The notes under the pieces were generated by a model. It did no database searches. It saw nothing but the letters and a program-made list of their open reading frames with translations, and was not told the origin of the DNA. A program made the position numbers and the translations under genes. A DNA stretch of 64,000 bases from Piliocolobus tephrosceles (taxonomy: Eukaryota > Chordata > Mammalia > Primates > Cercopithecidae): contig NC_045438.1 of NCBI RefSeq assembly GCF_002776525.5, forward strand, positions 146,856,095 through 146,920,094. Direction: 5' to 3'. How positions within the stretch are numbered: the first letter of the stretch is position 1; each line of letters starts with the position of its first letter. Below, piece after piece: positions 11,619-22,790 of the stretch.

Positions 11619-11784
11619 TTTTTTTTTTTTTTTTTTGAGACAAGATCTCCCTCTGTTGCCCAGGCTGGAGTGCAGTGGCGCAATCTGGGCTCACTGCAAC
11701 CTCTGTTTCCTGGGTTCAAGCTATCCCCTCACTTCCACCTCCCTAGTAGCTGGGACTACAGGCATATGACACCACGCCTGGCTA
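11619..11784 (-). mobile_element. Half Alu (5'-truncated)
   Basis: Inverted right arm only: poly(T) start, ends at 'ccacgcctggcta' where the left arm would follow. Confidence 0.9.
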
Positions 11785-11965
11785 CAAACATATTGATTTT
11801 AACAAGAGAATATTTTCCTGGTACTAAATTCAAAAGTAAAACTTTTACAGATCCATCTTCAAAGAGATTTTGAACTATATACAGGACAAACAGTCATTTG
11901 ATAATTTCTTTGTAAACTTTTATGGGCCTCATTTATTTAACAACTTGGTGAGAAAGAACACTTTA

Positions 11966-12267
11966 ATTAAATTAATTAATTAATTAATTGAGACAGAGTC
12001 TCCCTATGTCACCAGGCTGGAATGCAGTGTCATGATCTTGGCTCACTGCAACCTCTGCCTCCCAGGTTCAAGCAATTTTCCTGCCTCAGCCTCCCAAGTA
12101 GCTGGGATTACAGGGACGCGTCACCACGCCTGGGTAAATTTTGTATGTTTAGTAGAGACAGGGTTTCCCCATATCGGCGAGGCGGATCTGGAACTCCTGA
12201 CCTCGTGATCCGCCCACCTCTGCCTCCCAAAGTGCTGGGATTACAGGTGTGAGCCACGGCACCTAGC
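11966..12267 (-). mobile_element. Alu (S-like) with (TTAA)n tail
   Basis: Inverted Alu; its tail has become ATTA/TTAA units. Target duplication gaaagaacact on both sides (about 11952 and 12268). Confidence 0.93.
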
Positions 12268-12330
12268 GAAAGAACACTTATAGAAAATAATAATAATAAT
12301 AATACATTTATACTCAATAATGGTGGACCT

Positions 12331-12627
12331 GGCCAGGCACGGTGGCTCATGCCTGTAATCCTAGCACTTTGAGAAGTCGAGGTGAGTGGATCACTTGAGG
12401 TCAGGAGTTTGAGACCAGCCTGCCCAACATGATTAAACACTGTATCTACTAAAAATACAAAAATTAGCTGGGTGGGGTGGTAGCGCACCTGTAATCCCAG
12501 CTACCCAGGAGGCTGTGGCAGGAGAATCGCTTGAATCTGGCAGGCAGAAGTTGCAGTGAGCAGACATCACGCCACTGCACTACAGCCTAGGTGACAGAGG
12601 AAGACTCTGCCTTGGAAAAAAAAAAAA
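12331..12627 (+). mobile_element. Alu (S-like)
   Basis: Full-length Alu; 'ggtggacct' precedes it and recurs just after the tail. An AAT microsatellite (12288-12303) lies just upstream. Confidence 0.93.
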
Positions 12628-13221
12628 GGGTGGGGGGTGGACCTGACCGCAGGTGGTAGGAATGGGGAGGAGAGTAGGAATAGGAGTTAGGAGTGACTAC
12701 TCAAGTGAGAATTTGAAAAAGGAGCCTTTGCAATCACCCTTTCTCTTTAGCATGCTATAACTGCTGCCCTTCCTCTAGGCTTTCTCTAAGTCGATGTTAC
12801 TCAAAGTCTGGTTTGTGGACCAACTGCCGATCTGCAGACTGACTGTTAACTGGAATGCAGGGAGGTCAATTGCAAAATTGAGAGTAAGTATTTAAAACTT
12901 TTATAACAATTTGACAGAATTACTTTTTGAATATTGAATCTAATAAATTAAAATGTAAGCTGACCCTTTTAATATGTTTAATATTTTTATTTTTCTTCTA
13001 ATTAATTTCATTGTGTTTTATAAAAGTGGCCTCCTGCAACAGATTGAAAGTTTAAAAAACAAAACTTGTTCTTTACCACAGATAAAAACATACTTTAGGC
13101 CTCTGTCTCTCAAACTTCAGTGGTCACGTACTACTCTCATGATTTTGTCATATCTGTATACCAATTTTACCATTTATTCAATAACTTTCTTTAAACAAAA
13201 AGTGCTTTTTAATTTAAATAC
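12628..13221. other. Spacer, possible hAT remnant
   Basis: Around 12795-12870 the words 'gttactcaaagtctggtttg' resemble the end of a MER5/MER58-type hAT non-autonomous element, but too little is conserved to call it. Nothing else seen. Confidence 0.4.
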
Positions 13222-13522
13222 TTTTTTTTTTTTTTTTTTGGAGACAGAGTTTCACTCCTGTTGCCCAGGCTGGAGTGCAATGGCATGATCTTGGCTCACT
13301 GCAACCTCTACCTCCTGGGTTCAAGTGATTCTCCTGCCTCAGCCTCTCTAGTAGCTGGGATTACAGGTGTGTACTACCAGGACGGCGCTAACTTTTATTT
13401 TTAGTAGAGACGGGGCTTCTCCATGTTGGACAGGCTGGTCTCGAATTCCTGACCTCAAGTGATCCACCAGCTGTGGCCTCCGAAAGTGCTGAGATTACAG
13501 GAGTGAACCACTGGTCCCAGCC
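13222..13522 (-). mobile_element. Alu (S-like)
   Basis: Inverted full-length Alu with a poly(T) start. Confidence 0.93.
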
Positions 13523-13902
13523 TTAAGTATATTTTTAATGATACTATATCACCACCATAATTACTACATCGCTGTTGTAAATAGAATACCATGAAAACAA
13601 GATAATGTTACTTAATTTAAAATAATAAAATAATATTTGAGTAATGACAAATCTAGTGGGTTTGCAAAAGTGCACACCTGAAAATCAGCAAAAAGTATTA
13701 AAATAACTGGTTTTTTCTTTCTTATCAATCAAAATGAATATTTAGCTCAATGTTTCTCAGTTCAAGTCAAAGATGAGCTGAATATCTAAAAGCTATTTAA
13801 TGTCCTTCTCAAGAAAGGCTGGATATTGAAAATTAATTCCTAATTTAATTTATGTAGGCATTTGTTCAACAAATGTTATTTTCCCCAATAGGATTCTAAA
13901 GT

Positions 13903-13941
<39 letters not shown>

Positions 13942-14349
13942 GAAATCTTGCATCTTTCAAATGGGTCTGGTTATTTGGTAAAACTCAGAAAAGTGATTTA
14001 CCAAAATTTCCTTGCCCTGAATAATTGCCATCTGGTTTGAGAAAATAGCTTTTATCAAGTGGTCTCTTCGTAATTTTGAAATGTTTTCAGCAAATTCTTC
14101 AGATGAATTATTTTTAAAAAACTACAAGTTTTTTCAATAAGTATTGCTGATGGAATGAATGTCAGTTTCAGAATCTGTTCCTAGGATCCTGAGCTTACCA
14201 TATAAAACATGTAAGTGAGATATACATATATGCATAGGACAGAAATACATATATAAACATATCTATCATAGCTTTATCATATATGTATGAAGTCTTATTT
14301 AATTCTCTCTCAGTGGAAACTAGTGTTCAAAGAGATGTAGTGATCTCAT
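13523..14349. other. Spacer containing an orphan poly(A) insert
   Basis: AT-rich DNA with no gene. Its only clear feature is the poly(A) run at 13911-13939. Confidence 0.6.
13902..13949 (+). repeat. A29 tract flanked by direct repeats
   Basis: tgaaatctt at 13902-13910 is followed by 29 A and a C, then tgaaatctt again at 13941-13949. This has the form of a target-site duplication around nothing but a poly(A) tail. Confidence 0.7.
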
Positions 14350-15350
14350 TCGATCAACAGTAAGCAAATATTTGTTGACTGTGTACTGGGTCACAGGCAC
14401 CATTCCAGGCTTTGAGACAACAAAGAGAAACAGAATAGACACAGTCAGATCGTTTGTGTCCTCGTGACGGTTGGGGCAGAAGAGAGAAGAAAGGCGGTAA
14501 CTTCCAATAGGGATAAGCTATGAAGAGGAGCAGGGGTCACTCAAAGAAGTCCTTTCTGGGATATCTGGGGGAGCAATCAGTCCTGTGAAGACTGGGAAGG
14601 GGCATTCCAGACATAAGAAACAGCTACTGAAAAGCCCTTAGGACAGAAACAAGACCAGCATGGCCAGGAAGCAAAGAATGTATGGCTGAAATCTACTGAG
14701 CCATGGTGAGCTTTATAGTCACATAAGGCCTTGTAACTGTGATGAGGAGTTTGGAATTTATTCTTTGCAACGAAAAACATGTGGAGGGTTTTAATTAGAG
14801 AGATGACATAATCTGATTTCATTTCAAAAATATCCTTCTGGATACTGTGTGAAAAGGGAAAGAAGATACAAAGTCAAGGGCTTGTCTGTTGGCTCAGCAA
14901 GAAGCAATGGTGGCCGGGCACAGTGGCTCACGCCTGTAATCCCAGCACTTTGGGAGGCTTAGGTGGGCGGATCACGAGGTCAAGAGGTGGAGACCATCCT
15001 GGCCAACATGGTGAAACTCCGTCTCTATTAAAAATACAAAAATTAGCTGGGCGTGGTGGCGCCTGCCTGTAATCCCTGCTACTCAAGAGGCTGAGGCAGA
15101 AGAATCACTTGAACCCGGGGACCGGAGGTTGCAGTGAGCTGAGATCGCGCCACTGCACTCCAGCCTTGGGTGACAGAGTGAGACTCCATCTCAAGAAACA
15201 AACAAACAAAGAAGCAGCAATGGTGACCTGGAGGAGAATGGCAGTGGTAGAGATAGAGAAGTGGGTGGACTTGAGGGTAGAGTTGATTAGACTGGCTGAT
15301 GTGTGAGGGAAGATTTAGGAGAAGAGAGAAAGAGCAGAAAAGACTCCCTG
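14350..15350 (+). mobile_element. Old interspersed repeat, copy 1 (family not named)
   Basis: Reads like a widespread ancient mammalian repeat whose consensus I recognise by phrases but cannot name with certainty: 'actgggtcacaggcaccatt', 'ataaggccttgtaactgtga', 'gagatgacataatctgattt', and after the Alu at 14912 'gtgacctggaggagaatggc'. A second copy in the same orientation lies at about 20440-22400. Limits are approximate. Confidence 0.5.
14912..15210 (+). mobile_element. Alu (S/Y-like)
   Basis: Full-length Alu inside the old repeat; gaagcaatggt before, gaagcagcaatggt after; tail (CAAA)n. Confidence 0.93.
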
Positions 15351-16298
15351 CTTCTGGCATGAGCAAATCTCTTCTGGTTTCACAGCCTAGGAAGCAGCAA
15401 ATCCCATTTTAAAACCAAGGCTGTCTGACTTCAAAGCCACTCTTGACTCCATTTTTCTTTTTTTGGTGGCTGCTGAATTGAACCCCAAAGTGACAGCTCC
15501 CTGGTCTTCCCCCAACCACTTAATCCCAAACTCCCAGCATTAAGCCTTTGTATAGCATGGGCTTTCCCCAAACCCTGAACCTCTGGATGCTCAGCAAATA
15601 GATTCTCAGAGCAACCGGAGAGGAGGAAATCTGGGATCAGTGTTTGAACAAATGCAAAACCCGCCACTGAAGGCCTGGTGTTAGAGAAACCGCCACCCTT
15701 TCCCTGCGCCATCCTTATTCTCCTAAAATTCTCGCCTCATCACCCCCACTCTCCTTCCCCTTGTGCTTCAAGCCGTCTCTAGGCAGTTCTGTGTGGGTCT
15801 GTGTACCAGGAAAGGTCATCTCACCCCTCTGTGCTACAAGAGGCATAACTGTGGCTCTAGGAACACTGCACTAGGTAATTCCTTCCATCCCTCCTGAAGG
15901 AGATGGAGGAGAAGCAGCAGAAAGTGATTTTAGGGAAGTCAGAGCGGGAAAGAATAGTTTCTGGTGTCAGCCATGACAGCGAATCCAGTGGGAGGAGAAA
16001 TGAAAGGGGTGATTAAATTTGGTTGATGGGAGAAAAGCTTCAGAAGGGTACAGGAGTGCGACTGCCTTACGGCAGACCGAGGCTGGGGAACAGTGAAGCG
16101 GTGGGACAGAAGCATAAAGTAGACTTTCATGCAATCTCAGCCACAGTGACAGGAAACGGGGAAGTCGATGTGTAGCTGAAGGAGAAAGCAGAACCAAGAT
16201 GAGTGATTTTAATAGAAGGCACATAGGAAAGCATTTTAAAAGCGTTATGCAAATACAAAAGATTATTAATATTTGGCCTTATCATATGCTGCCTTTTA
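15351..16298. other. Spacer
   Basis: GC-moderate sequence with a minus-strand open frame of 93 codons at 15431-15712 that I do not recognise and regard as chance. Part of 15900-16200 may continue the old repeat to its left. Confidence 0.5.
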
Positions 16299-16566
16299 CT
16301 TATTTATTTATTTTTGAGATGGAGTTTTACTCCTGTTGCCTAGGCTGGAGGGTAGTGGGGCAATCTCGCCTCACCACAACCTCCACCTCCTGGGTAGCTT
16401 GGATTATAGGCGTCCACCACCACGCTTGGCTAATTTTTTGTATTTTGAGTAGAGATGAGATTTTACCATGTTGGCCAGGCTGATCTCGAACTCTAGACCT
16501 CAGGTGATCCACCTACCTTGGCCTCCCAATCTGCTGGGATTACAGGTGTGAGCCACTGCGCCTGGA
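16299..16566 (-). mobile_element. Alu with (TTTA)n tail
   Basis: Inverted Alu lacking about 30 bases between 'cacctcctgg' and 'gtagcttggatt'. Confidence 0.9.
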
Positions 16567-17332
16567 CTTATTTATTTTTACCTTAATGCCCTATTTCCCT
16601 AAACAAACTCACAGTGAAATAAATCATGCTTAATACTTCTTGGGATCACCAACACAATGTCCTACACATAGAGAATAGCCACAACTTGATTACTAAAATA
16701 TAAAGTCAAAATAGGTTGGAAATCTCCAGGATGATATCACGCATATGTACACCATTCCCAAGTAACGGGTTTACTATACTTTATGTAACTTGATAATAGA
16801 TATTAAGTCCTATGTTTCTTTGTACCTGTAAAACCCTAAAGCTTGAATATAGTAGGTATGCAATTAATATTTGCTGATATATTTCAATTGCATATATTAG
16901 TTAACCTCTAGTTCTGAGTTCAAATGACAAACCATCTTTTGGCAATAACCAAAATTACAATGCAATTACCTTAAACTGCATTCAAATATATGGATTATTT
17001 TACCCTTTCTCCAGTGAAATCCAAATATGCTATTTCACCAATTAAACTACTCCTTTATCAAAGTTCTATTAATCTCCTGGAGATAGCACTGTGCTCATTA
17101 ACTAAATGTCAGGTGAGCACAGAAGCAACTTTGGATTTCACTTAATAAACCAGAGCAATTTAAAGTAATTAGTCACATCTTGTGAAAAGAAGCCAATGTG
17201 TAGCCAGTTTAACCTGCTCAAGATCTGTAGGTGAAAAAACTCATAAACTGAGGGAGACTGGGGATAGGAGCCTTATTTCCTTTGCCAAGGCTTTCAAGTC
17301 AAGCAATTATTTACCCTAGAAAAAACAGAGCT
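16567..17332. other. Spacer, no recognisable element
   Basis: AT-rich single-copy-looking DNA. No gene or RNA seen. Confidence 0.6.
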
Positions 17333-17642
17333 GGCCGGGCGCGGTGGCTCAAGCCTGTAATCCCAGCACTTTGGGAGGCCGAGACGGGTGGATCACGAGG
17401 TCAGGAGATCGAGACCATCCTGGCTAACACGGTGAAACCCCGTCTCTACTAAAAATACAAAAGCTAGCCGGGCGAGGTGGCGGGCGCCTGTAGTCCCAGC
17501 TACTCGGGAGGCTGAGGCAGGAGAATGGCGTGAACCCGGGAGGCGGAGCTTGCAGTGAGCTGAGATCCGGCCACTGCACTCCAGTCCCGGCGACAGAGCG
17601 AGACTCCGCCTCAAAAAAAAAAAAAAGAAAAAAAAAAAAAAG
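17333..17642 (+). mobile_element. AluY (Old World monkey type)
   Basis: Near-consensus young AluY with a perfect 13-bp duplication aaaaaacagagct (17320-17332 and 17643-17655). It carries the diagnostic ctcaagcctg, gagacgggtgg and ctagccgggcgagg words used here to infer the host lineage. Confidence 0.97.
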
Positions 17643-17655
17643 AAAAAACAGAGCT

Positions 17656-18239
17656 GACTTTAGGAAAACTTTAAAAAGCCATCTCAGATGTTTGCAGAAC
17701 ACTTAAAAAATGTTCAATTGTCCAATTTACCACCCAGATTTGGCTTATTTATCTGAAAACGTATTTTAGTAACATCTGAATTATAGTTTCTCTTTTAAAC
17801 TAGTTTCCCACATTAATGTGATTCACTTTCCAGATTTATGAGCTGTCTTTATGCCATTTGCAATAGCAAATAAATAAATTATAAAATATAAGACTTTATA
17901 CCCAGTAATTTTCAATATACTCATTATCATTTGGACATATTTTTAACTCTGCACACTTATACATTATTTGGTGTACTTAAAAACGCGTTCAAGAAGAGCA
18001 TGGAATTAGGCCACTAGTCAATGTAATAGACTAGTTATTATAAGAGATAATCAGGAAAATTATAATTTTTTCTATGATACCAAAAATTTATAGATTAGTT
18101 ACTATAAAATGAGTTTATTCCACAACTTACAAAGTTACCATAATTAAAGAATAACAACTGTTAGATATTTAGATTCTATAATCAATATTAGCCAAAGACA
18201 AAATGATGTGTTTCCCTCATCTAAAAATGACATATTTGA
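17656..18239. other. Spacer
   Basis: AT-rich, no recognisable gene or repeat. Confidence 0.6.
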
Positions 18240-18530
18240 GCCAGGTGCGATGGCTCACACCTGTAACCCCAGCACTTGGGAAGGCCGAAGCACGAGGATA
18301 ACCTCAGGCCAGGAGTTTGAGATCAGCTTGGGCAACATAGCAAAACCGCATCCCTACCAAAAAAAACTTAGAAATTAACCAGGTATGATGGCATGCACTT
18401 ATAGTCTTAAGGCAGGAGGACTGCTTAAGCCCAGGAGTTCAAGGCTGCAATGAGCTATGATCATACCACTGCACTCCAGCCTAAGTGACAGAGATGCTGC
18501 CTCAAAAATATATATAAATAAAAATAAAAT
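18240..18530 (+). mobile_element. AluJ-like
   Basis: Diverged Alu with deletions in the right arm and a TA-rich tail. Confidence 0.88.
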
Positions 18531-18531
18531 A

Positions 18532-19371
18532 GGCTGGTCGCGGTGGCTCACGCTTGTAATCCCAGCACTTTGGAAGGCCAAGGTGGGCGGATCACGAGTT
18601 CAGGAGATGGAAACCATCCTAACATGGTAAAACCCCGTCTCTACTAAAAAAATACAAAAAAAAAATTAGGCTTTTCCAGGAAGACGCGGTCCTAGGACTT
18701 GCGGATCTTTGGTTCGCACGCTCCTCCTGACTCACCGCTGTTCGCCCTCCCCGAGGAACAAGTCGGTCAGGAAGCCGCGCAGCAGCCATGGCTTTTAAGG
18801 ATACCGGAAAAACACCCGTGGAGCCGGAGGTGGCAATTCACCGAATTCGAATCACCCTAACGAGCCGCAACGTTAAATCCCTGGAAAAGGTGTGTGCTGA
18901 CTTGATCAGAGGCGCGAAGGAAAAGAACCTGAAAGTGAAAGGACCAGTTCGAATGCCTACCAAGACTTTGAGAATCACTACAAGAAAAACTCCCTGTGGT
19001 CAAGGTTCTAAGGCGTGGGATCGTTTCCAGATGAGAATCCACAAGCGACTCATTGACTTGCACAGTCCTTCTGAGATTGTTAAGCAGATTACTTCCATCA
19101 GTATTGAGCCAGGAGTTGAGGTGGAAGTCACCATTGCAGATGCTTAAGTCAACTATTTTAATAAATTGATTACCAGTTGTTAAAAAAAAAAAAAAAAATT
19201 AGCCGGGTGTGGTGGCGAGCGCCTGTAGTCCCAGCTACTCCGGGGTCTGAGGCAGGAAATTGGCGTGAACCTGGGAGGCGGAGCTTGCAGTAAGCTGAGA
19301 TTGTGTCACTGTACTCCAGCCTGGGCGACAGAGCAAGACTCCATCTCAAAAAAAAAAAAAAAAAAAAAAAA
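18532..19371 (+). mobile_element. AluY-like host, split by RPS20 retrocopy
   Basis: The Alu left arm runs 18532-18669 and stops in its central A-rich linker. The right arm continues at about 19199 (ttagccgggtgtggtggc) to the tail at 19371. The inserted DNA is the RPS20 retrocopy. Confidence 0.95.
18670..19199 (+). pseudogene. RPS20 processed retrocopy with intact frame
   Basis: An intronless copy of the mRNA for ribosomal protein S20 (uS10), a small-subunit head protein. It starts with a CTTTTCC oligopyrimidine leader (18671) typical of ribosomal-protein mRNAs and has a 117-base 5' UTR. The full 119-codon frame runs 18788-19147, followed by a short 3' UTR with AATAAA (19160-19165) and a poly(A) run. 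From memory of the canonical protein, only residues 72 (Gln instead of Glu) and 76 (Ala instead of Thr) differ. It sits in an Alu's central A-rich linker, with A(n)TTAG repeated on both sides, as expected for L1-mediated insertion. No promoter is visible, so I treat it as a processed pseudogene; the uninterrupted frame suggests a fairly recent origin and leaves low-level expression possible. Confidence 0.95.
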
Positions 19372-19434
19372 GATATAATCTACTAACCTGTTAGGTTACT
19401 AAGTTACTCCAAGAAGAGAAAGATAAACAAGATT

Positions 19435-19592
19435 TACTAAACACTATAATCAGGTGTATTTTATAAGTCACTTATTTAACCTTTACAACACTTTCCAAGT
19501 TGAATACAGTCCTCATTTTGCAGATACAAAAATTAGTTTCTGAAGTGTAAGTAATTTATGCAAGAGCAAACAGCTAGAGGAGCACTGGATGG
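19435..19592 (-). mobile_element. MIR SINE fragment
   Basis: Contains the reversed MIR core: 'cctcattttgcagatacaaa' followed by 'aagtaatttatgcaagagca' and 'aacagctag'. Confidence 0.75.
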
Positions 19593-19611
19593 TGTTTAAA
19601 GACAGGTTTGT

Positions 19612-20240
19612 GGCCAGGCACAGTGGCTCATGCCTGTAATCCCAGCATTTTGGGAGGCCAACGTGGGCTGATCACAAGGTCAGGAGTTCAAGACCAGCCT
19701 GGCCAACATGGTGAAACCCCATCTCTACTAAAAATACAAAAATTGGCCAGGTGCGGTGGCTCACATCTGTAATCCCAGCACTTTGGGAGGCCAAGGCGGG
19801 CGGATCATGAGGTCAGGAGATCGAGACCATCCTGGCTAACATGGTGAAACCCCGTCTCTACTAAAAATACAAAAAATTAGCCGGGCGTGGTGGCGGACGC
19901 CTGTCGTCCCAGCTACTCCGGAGGCTGAGGCAGGAGAATGGCACGAACCCGGGAGGTGGAGCTTGCAGTGAGCCAAGATCACACCACTGCACTCCAGCCT
20001 GGGCGACAGAGCGAGACTCTGTCTCAAAAAAAAATAAAAAGATAAAAAAATTAACCAAGCATGGTGATGTGCGCCTGTAGTCCCAGCTACTCGGGAGGCT
20101 GAGGCAGGAGAATGGCATGAACCTGGGAGGCGGAGCTTGCAGTGAGCTGAGATCGTGCCACTGCACTCCAGCCTGGGCAACGGAGTGAGACTGTGCCTCA
20201 AAAACAAAACAAAACAAAACAAAAAAAAAAAAAAAAAAAA
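19612..20240 (+). mobile_element. Alu split by a second Alu
   Basis: Left arm 19612-19744 stops in the central linker (aaaaatacaaaaatt) and the right arm resumes at about 20051 (aaccaagcatggtgatgtgc), ending in CAAAA units and poly(A). Confidence 0.93.
19745..20038 (+). mobile_element. AluY-like, nested in Alu linker
   Basis: Full-length Alu inserted in the A-rich linker of the surrounding Alu, same orientation; an A-rich ...aaaaatt flank is seen on both sides. Confidence 0.93.
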
Positions 20241-20580
20241 AGAAGAAGCCTATGCTATTGGCCAGCTGAGGAAAAGGATAAAGAAGCTATCAGAAAGCCA
20301 GGAAAGCAGGTCCAAGAGCACACACATGAGAAAGTGTAATATATTCTTATAATTGAAAATATTTTAGTATTGCTGGAGTATAAGAAATAGAGGTTGGGAG
20401 TAAACGAGGAATGAGAGGTGGTAAGAAATGACACTAGGAGTCTAAAGCAGGGCCAGTTCCCAAGGGTACCATAAACCATAACTACAGCATTTGAACCCTC
20501 CTGAAGGTGACGCAGAGGCATTGAAGGATCTCCACCAGGAAAGTGAAATGATCGGATTTGTATTTTAAATATGTAGATCA

Positions 20581-20884
20581 GCCAGGCGCAGTGGCTCATG
20601 CCTGTAATCCCAGCACTTTGGGAGACCGAGGTGGGCAGATCACTTGAGGTCAGGAGTTCGAGACCAGCCTGGCCAACATGGAGAAACCCCGTCTCTACTG
20701 AAAATACAAAAATTAGCCAGGCGTGGTGTTGGGCACCTGTAATTCCAGCTACTTGGGAGGCTGAGGCAGGAGATTCGCTTGATCCCGGGAGGCAGAGTTT
20801 GCAGTGAGCGAAGATCACACCACTGCACTCCAGCCTGGGCAACAGAGCAAGACTCTGTCTCCAAAATAATAATAATAATAATAA
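20581..20884 (+). mobile_element. Alu (S-like)
   Basis: Full length; perfect duplication ttaaatatgtagatca (20565-20580 and 20885-20900); (AAT)n tail. Confidence 0.95.
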
Positions 20885-21133
20885 TTAAATATGTAGATCA
20901 TGCTGGAAACTGTGTGATGAATCCATTCATTGAGCAAGAGTAGATAGGAAGGACAGTCAGAAGACTACCTCAATTTCTAAGGCTAGAAAATCGTAATAAA
21001 ATCTTGATGACAGTAATGGCAGAAAAGATGGAGAAAAATTTCCAGAGGCACTGACAAGGTAAAGTGGGGATAACTGTGAATCACAGGACCTAGGGGTGAT
21101 GGAGAGCTGAAGAAGGAATCTAGAATGGTTCTC

Positions 21134-21434
21134 TTTTTTTTTTTTTTTTTTTGAGACAGAGTCTGGCTCTGTCACCCAGGCTGGAGTGCAGTGGCCGGAT
21201 CTCAGCTCACTGCAAGCTCCTCCTCTCGGGTTTACGCCATTCTCCTCCCTCAGCCTCTGGAGTAGCTGGGACTACAGGCGCCCACCACCTCGCCCGGCTA
21301 GTTTTTTGTATTTTTTAGTAGAGACGGGGTTTCACCGTGTTAGCCAGGATGGTCTCGATCTCCTGACCTCGTGATCCACCCGTCTCGGCCTCCCAAAGTG
21401 CTGGGATTACAGGCTTGAGCCACCGCGCCCGGCC
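21134..21434 (-). mobile_element. AluY (Old World monkey type)
   Basis: Young inverted AluY, duplication gaatggttctctt (21123-21135 and 21435-21447). Confidence 0.96.
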
Positions 21435-21939
21435 GAATGGTTCTCTTTAATGACCAAAACAAGAGAGTGACAGCAATGTCAATCATCAAAAAGAGTGACT
21501 GTTAGAGACAGAGCAGTCTGAGGGGAAGTCCAGGAGTTCATGTGTACACATGTGAGTTTGAGATTGATGTGAGACATCCATGTGGAGCTGTTCAGTGTGT
21601 CTGGAGCTCAGGAGAGGGGCAAAGCCACTTAGACACAGATTCCAGGAGTCAGCAGTTTGTGTGCCATGTTTGTAGCCATGGAAGTGAATAACAGCACGTT
21701 AGTTCGATGCTCTTACTCACTGGAGAAGGTGGAGGAGGGTAAGAATAGAGAACTACAGAACATCAATATTTAAGGAGTGATCAACAGCAGAAGAGCCCAA
21801 GGAAAGCAAACTAGAGACACAGAAAACCAGGAGAATATGGAGTCACAGAAGCCACAGGAGGAGAGCTTCAAGAAAGAGGACACAATCAGCAGTATCCATT
21901 GCTTCAGACAGGGTTGGTAAGATAAAGACTAAACTATGA

Positions 21940-22223
21940 GCCAGGTGTGGTGGCTCACACCTGTAATCCCAGCACTTCAGGAGGCTGAGGCAGGAGGATT
22001 GCTTGAGCTCACAAGTTTGAGAGACCAGCCTGGGCAACATAGTGAGACCTCATCTCTACAAAAAAGTCAAAAAATTAGCTGGACATACTGGTGCATGTCT
22101 GTGGTCCCAGCTACTTCGGAGGCTGAGGCAGGAGGCTCACTTGAGCCTGGAAGGTTGAGGCTGCAGTGAGCTATGATGGTGCCATTGCACTCCAGCCTGG
22201 GTGACAGAGTGAGACTCTGTCTC

Positions 22224-22254
<31 letters not shown>

Positions 22255-22259
22255 AAAAA
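21940..22259 (+). mobile_element. Alu (J/S-like) with (CAAAA)n tail
   Basis: Full-length Alu with older features (cacaagtttgagagaccagc, ttgaggctgcagtgagctat). Confidence 0.92.
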
Positions 22260-22399
22260 CGAGCTAGTATATGATGGATTTAGCAACAAAAATGACATTG
22301 ACTAACCTAGTGAGAACTGGGTCAGTAGAGTTGTGGGAATGGAAGCCAGACCAAAGTTCTCATCTGATAGAATTTCCTGAATGAAACAAAGAAATCATC

Positions 22400-22790
22400 C
22401 ATAACTCTCATTTGCTAAAGGCTTTGAGCCAATTGTAAAGTTTACACTTTTCTCAAGCACTTTCATTTAGTTTGTAATTAAATAAGCAAAGTACTTGTAC
22501 ATGCCCTTTTCTTAATTACAGCTTTCCTAATGAGTTAACTTGCATGTACAAACAGCCTCATCTGTAAGATGGGTTTGCTCCGGCACTGGGTTAAAACTGG
22601 GCTTACATGCAAAAGCTATTGTTAATTCAAACCTGTTAATGCAGTTTGTTTATACTGAATATGATTAGAAGAAATCAAGAACATGATTCTAAAATTTGAT
22701 AATTTGCAGATGCACTACAATGATTAGCTCAAAACTAAGTCCTGAACTGTTCTGTTGTCTTTCACATGCACATACACCTTAGATTATTTT
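22400..22790. other. Repeat-free stretch, possible conserved noncoding element
   Basis: No gene or repeat. It is notable for homeodomain-like words (cttaattacag, aatgagttaact) and for keeping its sequence free of insertions between dense Alus. Function is only a guess. Confidence 0.3.

Larger units (their letters stand above)
20440..22400 (+). mobile_element. Old interspersed repeat, copy 2 (family not named)
   Basis: Shares the word order of the copy at 14350-15350 and extends further: 'gaaagtgaaatgatcggatt', 'gagattgatgtgagacatcc', 'gtctggagctcaggagaggg', 'accaggagaatatggagtca', 'actgggtcagtagagttgtg'. Three Alus have inserted (20581, 21134 and 21940). No frame is open. Limits are approximate. 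Confidence 0.5.
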
